Assembly: GCF_001905735.1 (NCBI RefSeq)
Contig: NZ_LISW01000003.1
Span: forward strand, 496,341 to 560,340
DNA: 64,000 nt
Direction: 5' to 3'
Source: Streptomyces sp. CB01249
Lineage (GTDB): Bacteria; Actinomycetota; Actinomycetes; Streptomycetales; Streptomycetaceae
Positions 7,260 through 16,718 of this stretch are shown here, one piece after another. Position 1 is the first letter of the stretch. Each line of letters begins with the position of its first letter. The notes under the pieces were generated by a model that saw only the letters and a program-made list of their open reading frames with translations, made no database searches and was not told the DNA's origin. Both the position numbers and the translations under genes were made by a program.

Positions 7260-10200
7260 ATGCGGCTCAGTGGGAGGACGCGGGCGACGGCCGTCGCCGT
7301 GGCCGTGCTCGGCGGGCTGCTCGCCACCGGGGCCCCGGCCGCGCTCGCCGCTCCCCCGGACCCGGCGTCCAGGTCCGCGGCGGACCGGAGCCGCGCGGCG
7401 GACGCCGCGCTCCCCGCCGTGTGGCCGCGCCCGCAGAGCATGGCGGCGGCCGGGCCCGCGGTCGCCCTGGGCCGCGAGGTCACGCTGATCGCGGACCCGG
7501 AGGCCGATCCGTACGCCGTGCAGGCGCTGCGCGCGGTCCTGGCGGACGCCGGGGTGCGCACGGTCCACGAGGCGCTGCCGGGCGCCGGTCCGGTCCTGCG
7601 GCTGGGCGGCGACGGGGCGGCGGACGCGCTGCGCGGCCTGGGCGCCCCGGACCGCGCGGATCTCCCGGCGGGCGGTTACCGGCTGGCGGCCGGGCGGGTC
7701 GCGAAGCGGGACACGGTGGCGGTCGAGGGCGTCGGCGAGGACGGGCTGTTCCACGCGGTGCAGACGCTGCGCCAGCTGGTCCGGGGCGGGAAGGTCGCCG
7801 CGGTCACCGTCCGGGACTGGCCGGCCACCGCCGTACGCGGACTGACCGAGGGGTTCTACGGGCAGCCGTGGAGCCAGGAGGACCGGCTGGCGCAGCTCGG
7901 CTTCCTGGGGCGCACCAAGCAGAACCGCTATCTGTACGCGGCGGGCGACGACCCGTACCGCCAGGCCCGCTGGCGCGACCCGTACCCGGCGGCGCGGAAG
8001 GCCGACTTCCGGGCGCTGGCGGAACGGGCCGGAGCCGAGCACGTGACGCTCGGCTGGGCGGTGGCGCCGGGTCAGGCCATGTGCCTGTCGTCGGACCGCG
8101 ACCTCAAGACGCTGAACCGCAAGATCGACGCGATGTGGGACCTGGGGGTCCGGGTCTTCCAGGTGCAGTTCCAGGACGTCAGCTACAGCGAGTGGCACTG
8201 CGCGGCCGACGCGGACGCCTTCGGCAGCGGCCCCGCGGCGGCGGCCCGGGCGCAGGCCCGCGTCGTGAACGGCGTGGCCCGGCACCTGGCGGAGCGCCAC
8301 CCGGACGCCCTGCCGCTGTCGGTGATGCCGACCGAGTACTACCAGGACGGCGCGACGGCGTACCGCACGGCGCTCGCCCGGGAGCTGGCGGACGGGGTCG
8401 AGGTCGCCTGGACGGGCGTCGGCGTCGTACCGAGGACCATCACCGGCGGGGAACTGGCCGGGGCGCGCGCCGCGTTCCGGCACCCGCTGGTGACCATGGA
8501 CAACTACCCGGTCAACGACTACGCGCAGGACCGGATCTTCCTCGGCCCGTACACCGGCCGGGATCCGGCGGTGGCGTCCGGTTCGGCGGCGCTGCTCGCC
8601 AACGCGATGGAGCAGCCCGCCGCATCCCGCATTCCGCTCTTCACGGCCGCCGACTTCGCGTGGAACCCGAGGGGCTACGACTCCGCGAAGTCCTGGGAGG
8701 CCGCGATCGACGACCTCGCGGGCGGCGACGGCCGGAGCGGCGGCGCGCTGCGGGCGCTCGCGGGCAACAGCGCGGGCTCCGTGCTCGGCTCCACCGAGTC
8801 CGCGTATCTGCGGCCGCTGATCGCCGCGTTCAGCGAGGCGTACGCGGGCGGCGACGGCAAGGCGCTCGACGCGGCGGCGGACCGGCTGCGGGAGGCGTTC
8901 GGCGAGATGCGGGCGGCCCCGGCGCGGCTCGCGGGCGTCGCCGGGGGACGGCTCGGGGACGAGGTCCGCCCGTGGAGCGCGCAGCTGTCCCGCTACGGCC
9001 ACGCGGGCGAGCTGGCCGTGGACCTGCTGTGCGCCCAGGCCCGGGGCGACGGGGCCGCCGCCTGGCGGGCGTCCCTGGCGCTGGAACCGGTCCGCGCGGA
9101 CATCGCGGCGGGCGGCGCGAAGGTCGGCGAGGGCGTGCTCGACCCGTTCCTGGACCGGGTCCGCGAGGAGGCCCGCTCCTGGACCGGCACGGACCGGCCG
9201 GGCGGCAAGGTGTCGCAGGCGCCGGGCAGCTATACGGTGCGGCTCGACCGGGCCCGTCCGCTGGAGGCGGTCACCGCGACGACCGTGCCGGACGACGGGG
9301 CGGCGGTGGGCGCGACGGTCCAGGCGCATGTGCCGGGCGAGGGGTGGCGCGCGCTCGGCCCGCTGTCGGCGAGCGGGTGGACCCAGGCGGCGGGCGAGGG
9401 GGTGCGGGCCGACGCGGTCCGGATCAGCTGGCCGGCCGCGACCCCGCTGGCGGGCGGTGCCCCGCCCCTGATCATCCCGCCGCTGGCCGGGGCGTCCGTC
9501 CGCGCGGGGACCGCCCCGGACGTGCGCTCCCTGGTGCCCTGGTTCGGCGACGAACCGGCCGCCCGGCTGGACCTGGCGCGCGGCGAGACGGACGCGGTCA
9601 TCGGCGGCGGGCCGCAGGAGGTCCGGGCCCGGCTGTCCGGCCGCCGCCCGGCCGAGGTGCGCGGCCGGCTGACCGCGAAGGCGCCCGAGGGCATCGAGGT
9701 CCGGGTGCCGAAGCGTACGACCGTGCCGCGCGGGACGCGGACCGAGGTCCCGGTGGAGATCACGGTCCCGAAGGACACCCCGGCCGGTGAGTACGCGGTG
9801 CCGTTCACCTTCGGGGACGAGCGGACCACGCTGACCGTGCGGGCCTACCCGCGCACCGCCGGGCCGGACCTGCTGCGCGGGGCCACCGCCTCCTCGTCGG
9901 GCGACGAGACCGCGGATTTCCCGGCGGCCGCCGCGTCCGACGGCGACCCGGAGACCCGCTGGTCCTCCCCGGCGGAGGACGGTTCGTGGTGGCAGGCGGA
10001 ACTGCCCGCCCCGGTCCGCCTCGGCAAGCTGGAGCTGCACTGGCAGGACGCGTACGCCTCGCGCTACCGCGTCCAGGTCTCCTCGGACGGCCGCACCTGG
10101 CGCACCGCCGCGACCGTCCGCGAGGGCGAGGGCGGCCGCGAGTCGGTGCGGATGGACGCGAAGGACACCCGGTTCGTGCGCGTGGTGGGCGACGAGCGGG

Positions 10201-10262
10201 CCACGAAGTACGGGATCTCGCTCTGGTCGGCCGAGGCGTACGCGGTGGCGGAGGACGGCTGA
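7260..10262 (+). CDS. Secreted GH84-like beta-N-acetylglucosaminidase with C-terminal CBM32/discoidin domain
   Basis: The 1000-aa exported protein likely cleaves terminal N-acetylglucosamine residues. A signal peptide is clear (residues 1-31, AVAVAVLGGLLATGAPAALA). A GH20b-type N-terminal domain (about 45-190) leads into a GH84-like barrel starting RGLTEGFYGQPWS and containing MDNYPVNDYAQD. An Ig-like or NPCBM-associated region follows, and an F5/8 type C (CBM32) domain ends the protein (about 870-1000, ending GISLWSAEAYAV). The catalytic pair that is Asp-Asp in characterised GH84 enzymes reads Gln305-Asp306 here (FQDVSY). The ATG at 7260 is chosen because the signal peptide starts there and GAGGGGAGAGA precedes it. 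Confidence 0.85.
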   Translation: MRLSGRTRATAVAVAVLGGLLATGAPAALAAPPDPASRSAADRSRAADAALPAVWPRPQSMAAAGPAVALGREVTLIADPEADPYAVQALRAVLADAGVRTVHEALPGAGPVLRLGGDGAADALRGLGAPDRADLPAGGYRLAAGRVAKRDTVAVEGVGEDGLFHAVQTLRQLVRGGKVAAVTVRDWPATAVRGLTEGFYGQPWSQEDRLAQLGFLGRTKQNRYLYAAGDDPYRQARWRDPYPAARKADFRALAERAGAEHVTLGWAVAPGQAMCLSSDRDLKTLNRKIDAMWDLGVRVFQVQFQDVSYSEWHCAADADAFGSGPAAAARAQARVVNGVARHLAERHPDALPLSVMPTEYYQDGATAYRTALARELADGVEVAWTGVGVVPRTITGGELAGARAAFRHPLVTMDNYPVNDYAQDRIFLGPYTGRDPAVASGSAALLANAMEQPAASRIPLFTAADFAWNPRGYDSAKSWEAAIDDLAGGDGRSGGALRALAGNSAGSVLGSTESAYLRPLIAAFSEAYAGGDGKALDAAADRLREAFGEMRAAPARLAGVAGGRLGDEVRPWSAQLSRYGHAGELAVDLLCAQARGDGAAAWRASLALEPVRADIAAGGAKVGEGVLDPFLDRVREEARSWTGTDRPGGKVSQAPGSYTVRLDRARPLEAVTATTVPDDGAAVGATVQAHVPGEGWRALGPLSASGWTQAAGEGVRADAVRISWPAATPLAGGAPPLIIPPLAGASVRAGTAPDVRSLVPWFGDEPAARLDLARGETDAVIGGGPQEVRARLSGRRPAEVRGRLTAKAPEGIEVRVPKRTTVPRGTRTEVPVEITVPKDTPAGEYAVPFTFGDERTTLTVRAYPRTAGPDLLRGATASSSGDETADFPAAAASDGDPETRWSSPAEDGSWWQAELPAPVRLGKLELHWQDAYASRYRVQVSSDGRTWRTAATVREGEGGRESVRMDAKDTRFVRVVGDERATKYGISLWSAEAYAVAEDG

Positions 10263-10332
10263 GGGGGCCGGGGCGCGGGCAGGCCGGAGTCCCGGTGCGG
10301 CGGACCGCCCCGGGAAGCAGACAGGCCCGGTC

Positions 10333-10869
10333 TCAGGCTGAGATGCCGTCGATCCGGGCCATCGCGTCGTCCGCGCCGAACGGTTGCAGATAGGGCAGCC
10401 AGCGCGGGTCGCGGTGCCCCGTGCCGATGATCCGCCAGGCCAGTCCGGTCGGCGGGGCGGGCTGCTGGTGCAGCCGCCAGCCGAGCTCGGGCAGATGGCG
10501 GTCGGCCTTGACGTGGTTGCAGCGGCGGCAGGCCGCCACCACGTTGTCCCAGGCGTGCCGGCCGCCCCGGCTGCGCGGGATGACGTGGTCGACGCTGGTC
10601 GCGGCGGCCCCGCAGTACATGCAGCGCCCCCCGTCCCTGGCGAACAGGGCCCGCCGGGTCAGCGGAACCGGACCCCGGTAGGGGACGCGGACGAACCGCT
10701 TGAGCCGGACGACGCTGGGGGCCGGGACGACCCGGGTTTCGCTGTGCATGAGGGCGCCGGACTCCTCAAGACAGATGGCCTTGTTCTCGAGGACGAGGAC
10801 GAGTGCGCGGCGGAGCGGTACGACGCCGAGCGGCTCGTACGACGCGTTGAGAACCAGGACATGCGGCAC
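10333..10869 (-). CDS. HNH endonuclease family protein
   Basis: The 178-aa protein has an N-terminal conserved region (MPHVLVLNASYEPLGVVPLRRA) and a central HNH zinc motif: CMYCG, then SVDHVIPRSRGG, then the CRRCNHVK knuckle. This is the compact chromosomal HNH family common to actinobacteria and cyanobacteria. Its physiological substrate is not established. Nuclease activity is inferred from the intact His and Cys residues. It is convergent with the GH84 gene and divergent from the MscS gene. Confidence 0.88.
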   Translation of the reverse strand: MPHVLVLNASYEPLGVVPLRRALVLVLENKAICLEESGALMHSETRVVPAPSVVRLKRFVRVPYRGPVPLTRRALFARDGGRCMYCGAAATSVDHVIPRSRGGRHAWDNVVAACRRCNHVKADRHLPELGWRLHQQPAPPTGLAWRIIGTGHRDPRWLPYLQPFGADDAMARIDGISA

Positions 10870-11062
10870 GTATGCCTCCTTGTACGCCGGCGGCGCGTGG
10901 CTCGCGCCGGGACGATCTCCGCTCTCAGTCTCCCCTCACGCCTGGTCGGAGCGCCACCACGTACGGGTAACGGGCCGGAAGGAATTTTTCCCGCACGGGT
11001 CCCCCGTTAGTGTGGTTGTTCAGCGCTCTTCCGCTCAGCGCCCGCCCCCTGGAGGTCCCGTC

Positions 11063-12118
11063 GTGTCCCTGTCCGCCCTGTTGGCCGCAGCCCCGTCACC
11101 CGAGCCGGGCGGCTCGCTGGACGAAGCCGCGAAGCAGGCGGGAGACGCCGCGGGCTGGGTGGAGGAGAACTGGTCCACCTGGCTGAACACAGGGCTGCGG
11201 ATCGTCCTCATCGCGGCCGTCGCGGTCGTTCTGCGCCATCTGGTCCGCCGCGCCCTGAGCAAGTTCATAGAACGGATGAACCGCAGCGCGCAGGCCGTCC
11301 AGGGCACCGCGCTGGGCAGTCTCCTGGTCAACGCGGAGCGCCGCCGCCAGCGGTCGGAGGCGATCGGCTCGGTGCTCCGTTCGGTGGCCTCGTTCCTGAT
11401 CCTGGGCACCGCGGCGCTGATGATCCTGGGCGCGTTCCAGATCAATCTGGCCCCGTTGCTCGCCTCCGCCGGGGTCGCCGGCGTCGCGCTCGGCTTCGGC
11501 GCCCGCAACCTGGTCACCGACTTCCTGTCCGGGGTCTTCATGATCCTGGAGGACCAGTACGGGGTCGGCGACCAGATCGACGCGGGCGTCGCCTCCGGCG
11601 AGGTCATCGAGGTGGGCCTGCGCGTCACCAAGCTGCGCGGTGAGAACGGCGCGATCTGGTACGTCCGCAACGGCGAGGTCAAGCGGATCGGCAACCTCAG
11701 CCAGGGCTGGTCCACGGCGGGCGTCGACGTCCAGGTCCGCCCGACGGAGGACCTGGAGAAGATCCGCGCGGTGATCACCGAGGCCGCCCAGGAGATGGCC
11801 AAGGAGGACCCCTGGACCGAGCGGCTGTGGGGCCCGGTGGAGATCCTGGGCCTGGACACGGTGCTGCTGGAATCGATGACGGTCCGGGTCAGCGCGAAGA
11901 CCATGCCGGGCGAGGCGGCCGGTGTGGAGCGCGAGCTGCGCTGGCGCATCAAGGTGGCCCTGGACGCGGCGGGCATCAGCATGGTGACCGGCACCCCGGA
12001 GGAGGCCGCGGAGGGCGCCGACCCGACGGCCGGGATGGCCGCCCCGTCCGCGTACGCCTCGGCGACCTCGCCGCAGTCGCTCGCCACGACCCCGATCCCG
12101 CCGAGCACCACGAAGTAG
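11063..12118 (+). CDS. MscS-family mechanosensitive channel
   Basis: The 351-aa protein has an N-terminal membrane segment (about residues 38-60) and two more (about 110-170). It also has the MscS pore/beta-domain signature AGVAGVALGFGARNLVTDFLSG, followed by FMILEDQYGVGDQI. The C-terminal alpha/beta domain is followed by an Ala/Ser/Pro-rich tail. The GTG at 11063 is chosen because GGAGG lies 7 bases upstream. It should release solutes on hypo-osmotic shock. A 10-bp hairpin lies just downstream. Confidence 0.9.
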   Translation: MSLSALLAAAPSPEPGGSLDEAAKQAGDAAGWVEENWSTWLNTGLRIVLIAAVAVVLRHLVRRALSKFIERMNRSAQAVQGTALGSLLVNAERRRQRSEAIGSVLRSVASFLILGTAALMILGAFQINLAPLLASAGVAGVALGFGARNLVTDFLSGVFMILEDQYGVGDQIDAGVASGEVIEVGLRVTKLRGENGAIWYVRNGEVKRIGNLSQGWSTAGVDVQVRPTEDLEKIRAVITEAAQEMAKEDPWTERLWGPVEILGLDTVLLESMTVRVSAKTMPGEAAGVERELRWRIKVALDAAGISMVTGTPEEAAEGADPTAGMAAPSAYASATSPQSLATTPIPPSTTK

Positions 12119-12145
12119 CCCGCCCGGCCCGGTAACGCTTTGGTT

Positions 12146-12180
12146 GCCACCGGGGGTCAGGTCATTGACGCCCCGGTGGC
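12146..12180 (+). terminator. Hairpin terminator after the MscS gene
   Basis: GCCACCGGGG (12146-12155) pairs perfectly with CCCCGGTGGC (12171-12180), and the inner GTCA/TGAC bases can extend the stem. It lies between the MscS stop (12118) and the ROK operator, so it insulates the csn operon. Confidence 0.65.
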
Positions 12181-12206
12181 CCGGGCCCTACCTTCCTCTC
12201 ACCGAA

Positions 12207-12221
12207 TAGGAAACTTTCCTA
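12207..12221. promoter_or_regulatory. CsnR-type operator: 15-bp perfect palindrome
   Basis: TAGGAAA-C-TTTCCTA is a perfect 7+1+7 palindrome 23 bases upstream of the ROK regulator start. It is the only such element at the head of the six-gene sugar operon. The reported CsnR operators of Streptomyces chitosan genes are GGAAA/TTTCC palindromes of this kind, as I recall. The position fits autorepression of the operon. Confidence 0.8.
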
Positions 12222-12244
12222 ACAGAGGGGCAGGTGCCACGCTC

Positions 12245-13462
12245 ATGGCCGGAAACACGCCGGGCACACCCAGCGTTCTGCGCGCCATGAACGACCGGGC
12301 CGCCCTGGATCTGCTCCTGGAGCACGGCCCCCTGTCGCGGACCCGGATCGGGAAGCTCACCGGGCTCTCCAAGCCCACCGCCTCCCAGCTGCTGGCCCGC
12401 CTCGAAGCCGCCGGGCTCGTCGTCGCCACCGGGACCGCCGCCGGGCGCCCCGGCCCCAACGCCCAGCTGTACGCGGTCAACGCCTCGGCCGCCCATGTCG
12501 CCGGGCTCGATGTGAACGCCCACCGGATCGTCGCCGCCGTCGCGGATGTGACCGGCGAGACGGTCGGGGAGTTCGAGCTGCGGACCCCCGGGCGGCGCGC
12601 CGACAGCGTGGTGCGCGAGGTGACCGAGGCGCTGGACGGCGCGGTCGCGGCCGCCGGGCTGACCCGGGCCGACGTGCACCGGGTGGTCATCGGCACCCCG
12701 GGCGCCTTCGACCCGAACACGGGCCGGCTGCGGTACGCCTCGCACCTGCCGGGCTGGCACTCCACCACGCTGCTCGACGAGCTGGCGGCGGTGCTGCCGA
12801 TGCCCGTCGAGTACGAGAACGACGTCAACCTCGTCGCGGTGGCCGAGCAGCAAAGCGGCGCGGCCCGGGGCCACGACGACTTCGTGCTCCTGTGGAACGA
12901 GGAGGGCCTGGGCGCCGCCCTCGTCATCAACGGCCGGCTGCACCGGGGCTTCACCGGGGGCGCCGGCGAGGTCGGCTTCCTGCCGGTGCCGGGGGCGCCG
13001 CTGGTCCGCCAGGTCACCAAGGCCAACGCGGGCGGCTTCCAGGAGCTGGCGGGCGCCCAGGTGCTCGCGCGGCTGGCCCGGGAGCTGGGCATCGAGGACG
13101 CGCCGGGCTCCGGCACCCATCACGAGGTCGCCGCCGAGCTGGTGGGCCGGGCCGCCGAGGCCGCGGAGCGGGGCGAGGCGGGGCCGTACACCGCGCTGCT
13201 CGACCGGTTCGCCACCGGCCTCGCGACCGGCCTGGCCTCCCTGGTGGCCGTCCTCGACCCCGAGATCGTCGTGCTCTCCGGCGAGCTGTTCTCGCGCGGC
13301 GGGGAGCAGCTGCGCGCCCGGGTCGCGGCCGAGCTGGCCGAGCTCGCCGCGTCCAGGCCCCGGCTGCTCGCCGGGGACGTCACCCAACGGCCCGTTCTGC
13401 GCGGCGCGCTGGAGAGCGCGCTGGCCACCACCCGCGACGAAGTGTTCGACACCTCACGCTGA
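12245..13462 (+). CDS. csnR: ROK-family transcriptional repressor (CsnR-like)
   Basis: The 405-aa protein has an N-terminal winged helix-turn-helix (about residues 10-65; LSRTRIGKLTGLSKPTASQLL) and a C-terminal ROK sugar-kinase-like domain (about 85-395). It heads an operon for uptake and breakdown of an amino-sugar oligomer, the arrangement of csnR-E-F-G-H-K in S. coelicolor/lividans, where CsnR represses chitosan-oligosaccharide genes. The ATG at 12245 is chosen because the HTH follows at the usual distance; GAGGGG lies upstream. The 15-bp palindrome just upstream is the likely binding site. The exact inducer is inferred from the operon, not seen. Confidence 0.88.
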   Translation: MAGNTPGTPSVLRAMNDRAALDLLLEHGPLSRTRIGKLTGLSKPTASQLLARLEAAGLVVATGTAAGRPGPNAQLYAVNASAAHVAGLDVNAHRIVAAVADVTGETVGEFELRTPGRRADSVVREVTEALDGAVAAAGLTRADVHRVVIGTPGAFDPNTGRLRYASHLPGWHSTTLLDELAAVLPMPVEYENDVNLVAVAEQQSGAARGHDDFVLLWNEEGLGAALVINGRLHRGFTGGAGEVGFLPVPGAPLVRQVTKANAGGFQELAGAQVLARLARELGIEDAPGSGTHHEVAAELVGRAAEAAERGEAGPYTALLDRFATGLATGLASLVAVLDPEIVVLSGELFSRGGEQLRARVAAELAELAASRPRLLAGDVTQRPVLRGALESALATTRDEVFDTSR

Positions 13463-13521
13463 CCTCTCACCTTCCTTCCGTCCGTCCCTTGCTGCCCACC
13501 GCTTCACCGGGAGACACCACC

Positions 13522-14859
13522 ATGTCCGGAAACCGCCGGAAGCCGGCCGTCGCGCTCGCCGCGACCGCCGCGATAGCCCTGTTCGCCTCCGCCTGTACCG
13601 GGCAGAGCAGCTCCGGGGCCAACGATGACGCGTCCAAGGAGACGACCATCACGTTCTGGCACGGCTGGAGCGCGCCGGGCGAGGTGAAGGGCATCGAGGC
13701 CACGATCGCCGCCTTCGAGAAGGCCCACCCCAACATCCACGTGAAGGTCGTCGGCAACATGACCGACGACAAGATCAACCAGGCGCTGCGCGCCGGGGGC
13801 TCCAAGGCGCCGGACGTGGTCTCGTCGTTCACCACGAACAACGTGGGCAAGTTCTGCTCCTCGAAGGCGTTCGTGGACCTCAACCCGTTCCTGAAGAAGG
13901 ACGGCATCGACCCCGAGGCCACCTTCCCGAAGGCGATGAACGAGTACACCCAGTACGACGGGGTGCGCTGCACGGTCCCGCTGCTGGGTGACGCGTACGG
14001 GCTCTACTACAACAAGGACGCGTTCAAGAAGGCCGGGATCGCGAACCCGCCGAAGACCTGGTCCGAGTTCGCGGCCGACGCCAAGAAGCTGACGAAGACC
14101 AAGGGCGACTCGTACGAGCAGCTGGGCTTCATGCCGAACTACCACGGCTACGAGTCGACCACCGAGCACTACCTCGGTGCCTGGAACCCCACCTACTTCG
14201 ACGCGGACGGCAAGTCCAACATCGCGAAGGACCCGGCGTTCGCCGCGCTGCTCACCAGCCAGAAGAAGCTGGTCGACTCGCTCGGCGGCTACGCGAAGCT
14301 GGAGAAGTTCCGTACCGGCTTCGGTGACGAGTGGGGCGCCAAGCACCCGTTCCACACCGGCCAGGTCGCCATGCAGCTGGACGGCGAGTGGCGGCTCGGC
14401 ATGGCCGAGGACACCAAGCCGGGCTTCGAGATCGGGGTGGCCCCGATGCCCGTCGCGGACGACGAGGCCGACACGTACGGCAAGGGCTATCTGACCGGCA
14501 CCATCGCGGGCATCGCCGCCACGTCCGGCAAGCAGAACGCGGCCTGGGAACTGGTCAACTTCATGACGACCGACACCGACGCGGTGGTGAACTTCGCCAA
14601 CGCCATCCACAACGTGCCCTCCACGCTGGCCGCGCTGAAGTCGCCGAAGCTGAAGTACGACCCACGCTTCAAGGTCTTCCTGGACATCGCGGCCAACCCG
14701 AAGTCGACCACCACCCCGCCCTCGGTGAACGGCGGCGCGTACCTGACCTCCCTGCAGAACCTCGGCTTCGACGTCGAGAAGGGCAAGCAGAAGGACGTCC
14801 AGGCGGGTCTGGAGAAGACCGCCAAGGAAATCGACGCGGCGATCGACCAGGCGAAGTAG
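13522..14859 (+). CDS. csnE: ABC importer solute-binding lipoprotein (CsnE-like)
   Basis: The 445-aa extracytoplasmic sugar-binding protein belongs to the family 1 solute-binding proteins. The N-terminus is a lipoprotein signal with lipobox ASAC and the lipidated cysteine at residue 25, followed by a Ser/Gly/Asn-rich linker. The mature part begins with the pattern ITFWHGWSAPGE typical of carbohydrate binders. The ATG at 13522 follows a GGGAGA ribosome-binding site. It is followed within 10 bp by the first permease gene. By context it captures glucosamine oligomers. Confidence 0.88.
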   Translation: MSGNRRKPAVALAATAAIALFASACTGQSSSGANDDASKETTITFWHGWSAPGEVKGIEATIAAFEKAHPNIHVKVVGNMTDDKINQALRAGGSKAPDVVSSFTTNNVGKFCSSKAFVDLNPFLKKDGIDPEATFPKAMNEYTQYDGVRCTVPLLGDAYGLYYNKDAFKKAGIANPPKTWSEFAADAKKLTKTKGDSYEQLGFMPNYHGYESTTEHYLGAWNPTYFDADGKSNIAKDPAFAALLTSQKKLVDSLGGYAKLEKFRTGFGDEWGAKHPFHTGQVAMQLDGEWRLGMAEDTKPGFEIGVAPMPVADDEADTYGKGYLTGTIAGIAATSGKQNAAWELVNFMTTDTDAVVNFANAIHNVPSTLAALKSPKLKYDPRFKVFLDIAANPKSTTTPPSVNGGAYLTSLQNLGFDVEKGKQKDVQAGLEKTAKEIDAAIDQAK

Positions 14860-14869
14860 AGCCGACGCG

Positions 14870-15811
14870 ATGAGCACGTACACACTCCGTTCGAAGCGCC
14901 GCAGGTCGGCGCTTCGAACGGCGGCCTTCATGTCGCCCTGGCTGATCGGGTTCTGCGTCTTCTTCGCCTACCCGCTGATCTCCACGGTCTACTTCTCCTT
15001 CACCAGCTACGACGGCTTCTCCGCCCCCGAGTTCAGCGGCCTCAAGAACTGGTCGTTCGTCTTCAACGACTACCCGCTGTTCTGGCCGGCGCTGCGCAAC
15101 ACCCTGTGGCTGGTCATCGTGATGGTGGCCTGCCGGGTGGTCTTCGGACTCGGCGTCGGGATGCTGATCACCAAGATCAAGACGGGGACGGGCGTCTTCC
15201 GGACGCTGTTCTACCTGCCCTATCTGGCACCGCCGGTCGCCGCCACGCTGGGCTTCGTCTTCCTGCTCAACCCCGGCACCGGGCCGGTCAATTCGATCCT
15301 CGGCGACCTGGGGATGGGCACGCCCGGCTGGTTCACCGACGCCACCTGGTCCAAGCCCGCGCTGACCGCGCTCGCGGTGTGGGGGGTGGGCGACCTGATG
15401 GTGATCTTCATGGCCGCGCTGCTCGACGTACCGAAGGAGCAGTACGAGGCGGCGGAGCTGGACGGGGCGACCGCGTACCACCGGTTCCGTTACGTCACGC
15501 TGCCGAACATCTCGCCGATCATCATGTTCGCCGTGGTCACCGGCATCATCCAGACGATGCAGTACTACACCCAGCCGCTGGTGGCCGGGAAGGTCGCGTC
15601 CGGGGTCATGGGCGGTTCGGGCCAGCAGTTCGAACCCGGCTATCCCGACAAGTCGACACTGACGCTTCCGCAGCTGGTCTACAACCTCGGTTTCCAGCGC
15701 TTCGACTACGGCTCCGCCTGTGTGGTCGCGCTCGTTCTCTTCGTCCTCGCCATGGCGTTCACCGCACTGCTGATGCGGCGCCGCAGCGGACTGATCCAGG
15801 CAGGTGAGTGA
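14870..15811 (+). CDS. csnF: ABC sugar transporter permease (MalF type, CsnF-like)
   Basis: This 313-aa inner-membrane permease has six predicted membrane segments, beginning with FMSPWLIGFCVFFAYPLI. It carries the EAA-type coupling loop (YEAAELDGATAYHRFRYVTLP) that contacts the ATPase. No ATPase gene is in the operon. Streptomyces sugar importers commonly share the multitasking MsiK ATPase encoded elsewhere, and that is expected here. The gene overlaps the leader of the second permease. Confidence 0.92.
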   Translation: MSTYTLRSKRRRSALRTAAFMSPWLIGFCVFFAYPLISTVYFSFTSYDGFSAPEFSGLKNWSFVFNDYPLFWPALRNTLWLVIVMVACRVVFGLGVGMLITKIKTGTGVFRTLFYLPYLAPPVAATLGFVFLLNPGTGPVNSILGDLGMGTPGWFTDATWSKPALTALAVWGVGDLMVIFMAALLDVPKEQYEAAELDGATAYHRFRYVTLPNISPIIMFAVVTGIIQTMQYYTQPLVAGKVASGVMGGSGQQFEPGYPDKSTLTLPQLVYNLGFQRFDYGSACVVALVLFVLAMAFTALLMRRRSGLIQAGE

Positions 15812-15812
15812 C

Positions 15813-16715
15813 ATGGCGCAGGTTCTCGACCACCCGAAGGCCGCCGGACCGGTGAGTGACCCCGTCACCCCGGCCCAGCGCGTCGCGCGCCGCAAGGCGC
15901 TGCTGAACTGGATCGCCGTGCACGCGCTCGGCGTAGCGGCGGCGCTCTTCTTCGTGCTGCCGTTCGTCTTCCTCGTGCTCACCTCGCTGATGAGCGACCA
16001 GCAGACCCTCACCCGGGACCTGTGGCCGCACCCCTTCGAGTGGGCCAACTACAAGCGGGTGTTCGACACTCCGGGCTTCCTCACCTGGTGGCGGAACACC
16101 CTGCTGTACGCGGGAGCCGGCACCGTCCTCACCGTGGTGTCCTCGCTGCCCGTGGCGTACGCGCTCGCCAAGTTCCGCTTCCGCGGCCGGCATCTGTCGC
16201 TGATGCTCGTCATCTCGATGATGATGCTGCCGCCGCAGGTCGTGGTCATCCCGATGTACCTGTTCTGGGCCAAGCAGCTGGACCTGTCCGGCACGCTCTG
16301 GCCGCTGATCATCCCGATGGCCTTCGGCGACGCGTTCTCCATCTTCCTGCTGCGGCAGTTCCTGCTGACCATCCCCGACGAGTACCTCGACGCGGCGAAG
16401 GTCGACGGCTGCGGCGAACTGCGCGCCCTGCTGCGCGTGGTGGTGCCGATGGCCAAGCCGGGCATCGCCGCGGTCGCCCTCTTCCAGTTCTTCTACGCCT
16501 GGAACGACTACTTCGGCCCGCAGATCTACGCCTCCGAGAACCCGGGGGCCTGGACGCTGAGTTATGGACTGGAGTCCTTCAAGGGCGCGCACCACACCGA
16601 CTGGAACCTGACCATGGCCGCGACCGTTCTGGTCATGGCCCCCGTGATCGTCGTCTTCTTCTTCGCACAGAAGGCTTTTGTCGAGGGCGTCACACTGACC
16701 GGAGTAAAGGGCTGA
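15813..16715 (+). CDS. csnG: ABC sugar transporter permease (MalG type, CsnG-like)
   Basis: The 300-aa second permease of the importer has six membrane segments and the coupling loop YLDAAKVDGCGELRALLRVVVP. It ends with the typical MalG-type C-terminus FVEGVTLTGVKG. The ATG at 15813 starts one base after the stop of csnF and has AGGTGAG upstream; a GTG three codons earlier is an alternative that would overlap csnF. It forms the pore with CsnF. Confidence 0.92.
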   Translation: MAQVLDHPKAAGPVSDPVTPAQRVARRKALLNWIAVHALGVAAALFFVLPFVFLVLTSLMSDQQTLTRDLWPHPFEWANYKRVFDTPGFLTWWRNTLLYAGAGTVLTVVSSLPVAYALAKFRFRGRHLSLMLVISMMMLPPQVVVIPMYLFWAKQLDLSGTLWPLIIPMAFGDAFSIFLLRQFLLTIPDEYLDAAKVDGCGELRALLRVVVPMAKPGIAAVALFQFFYAWNDYFGPQIYASENPGAWTLSYGLESFKGAHHTDWNLTMAATVLVMAPVIVVFFFAQKAFVEGVTLTGVKG

Positions 16716-16718
16716 ACC

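Noticed and set aside
6984..10040. Open frame of more than 1000 codons antisense to the GH84 gene
   Set aside because: Its composition is the Arg/Gly/Pro-rich shadow typical of high-GC third-position bias, it has no domain, and the sense frame has a signal peptide and clear domains.
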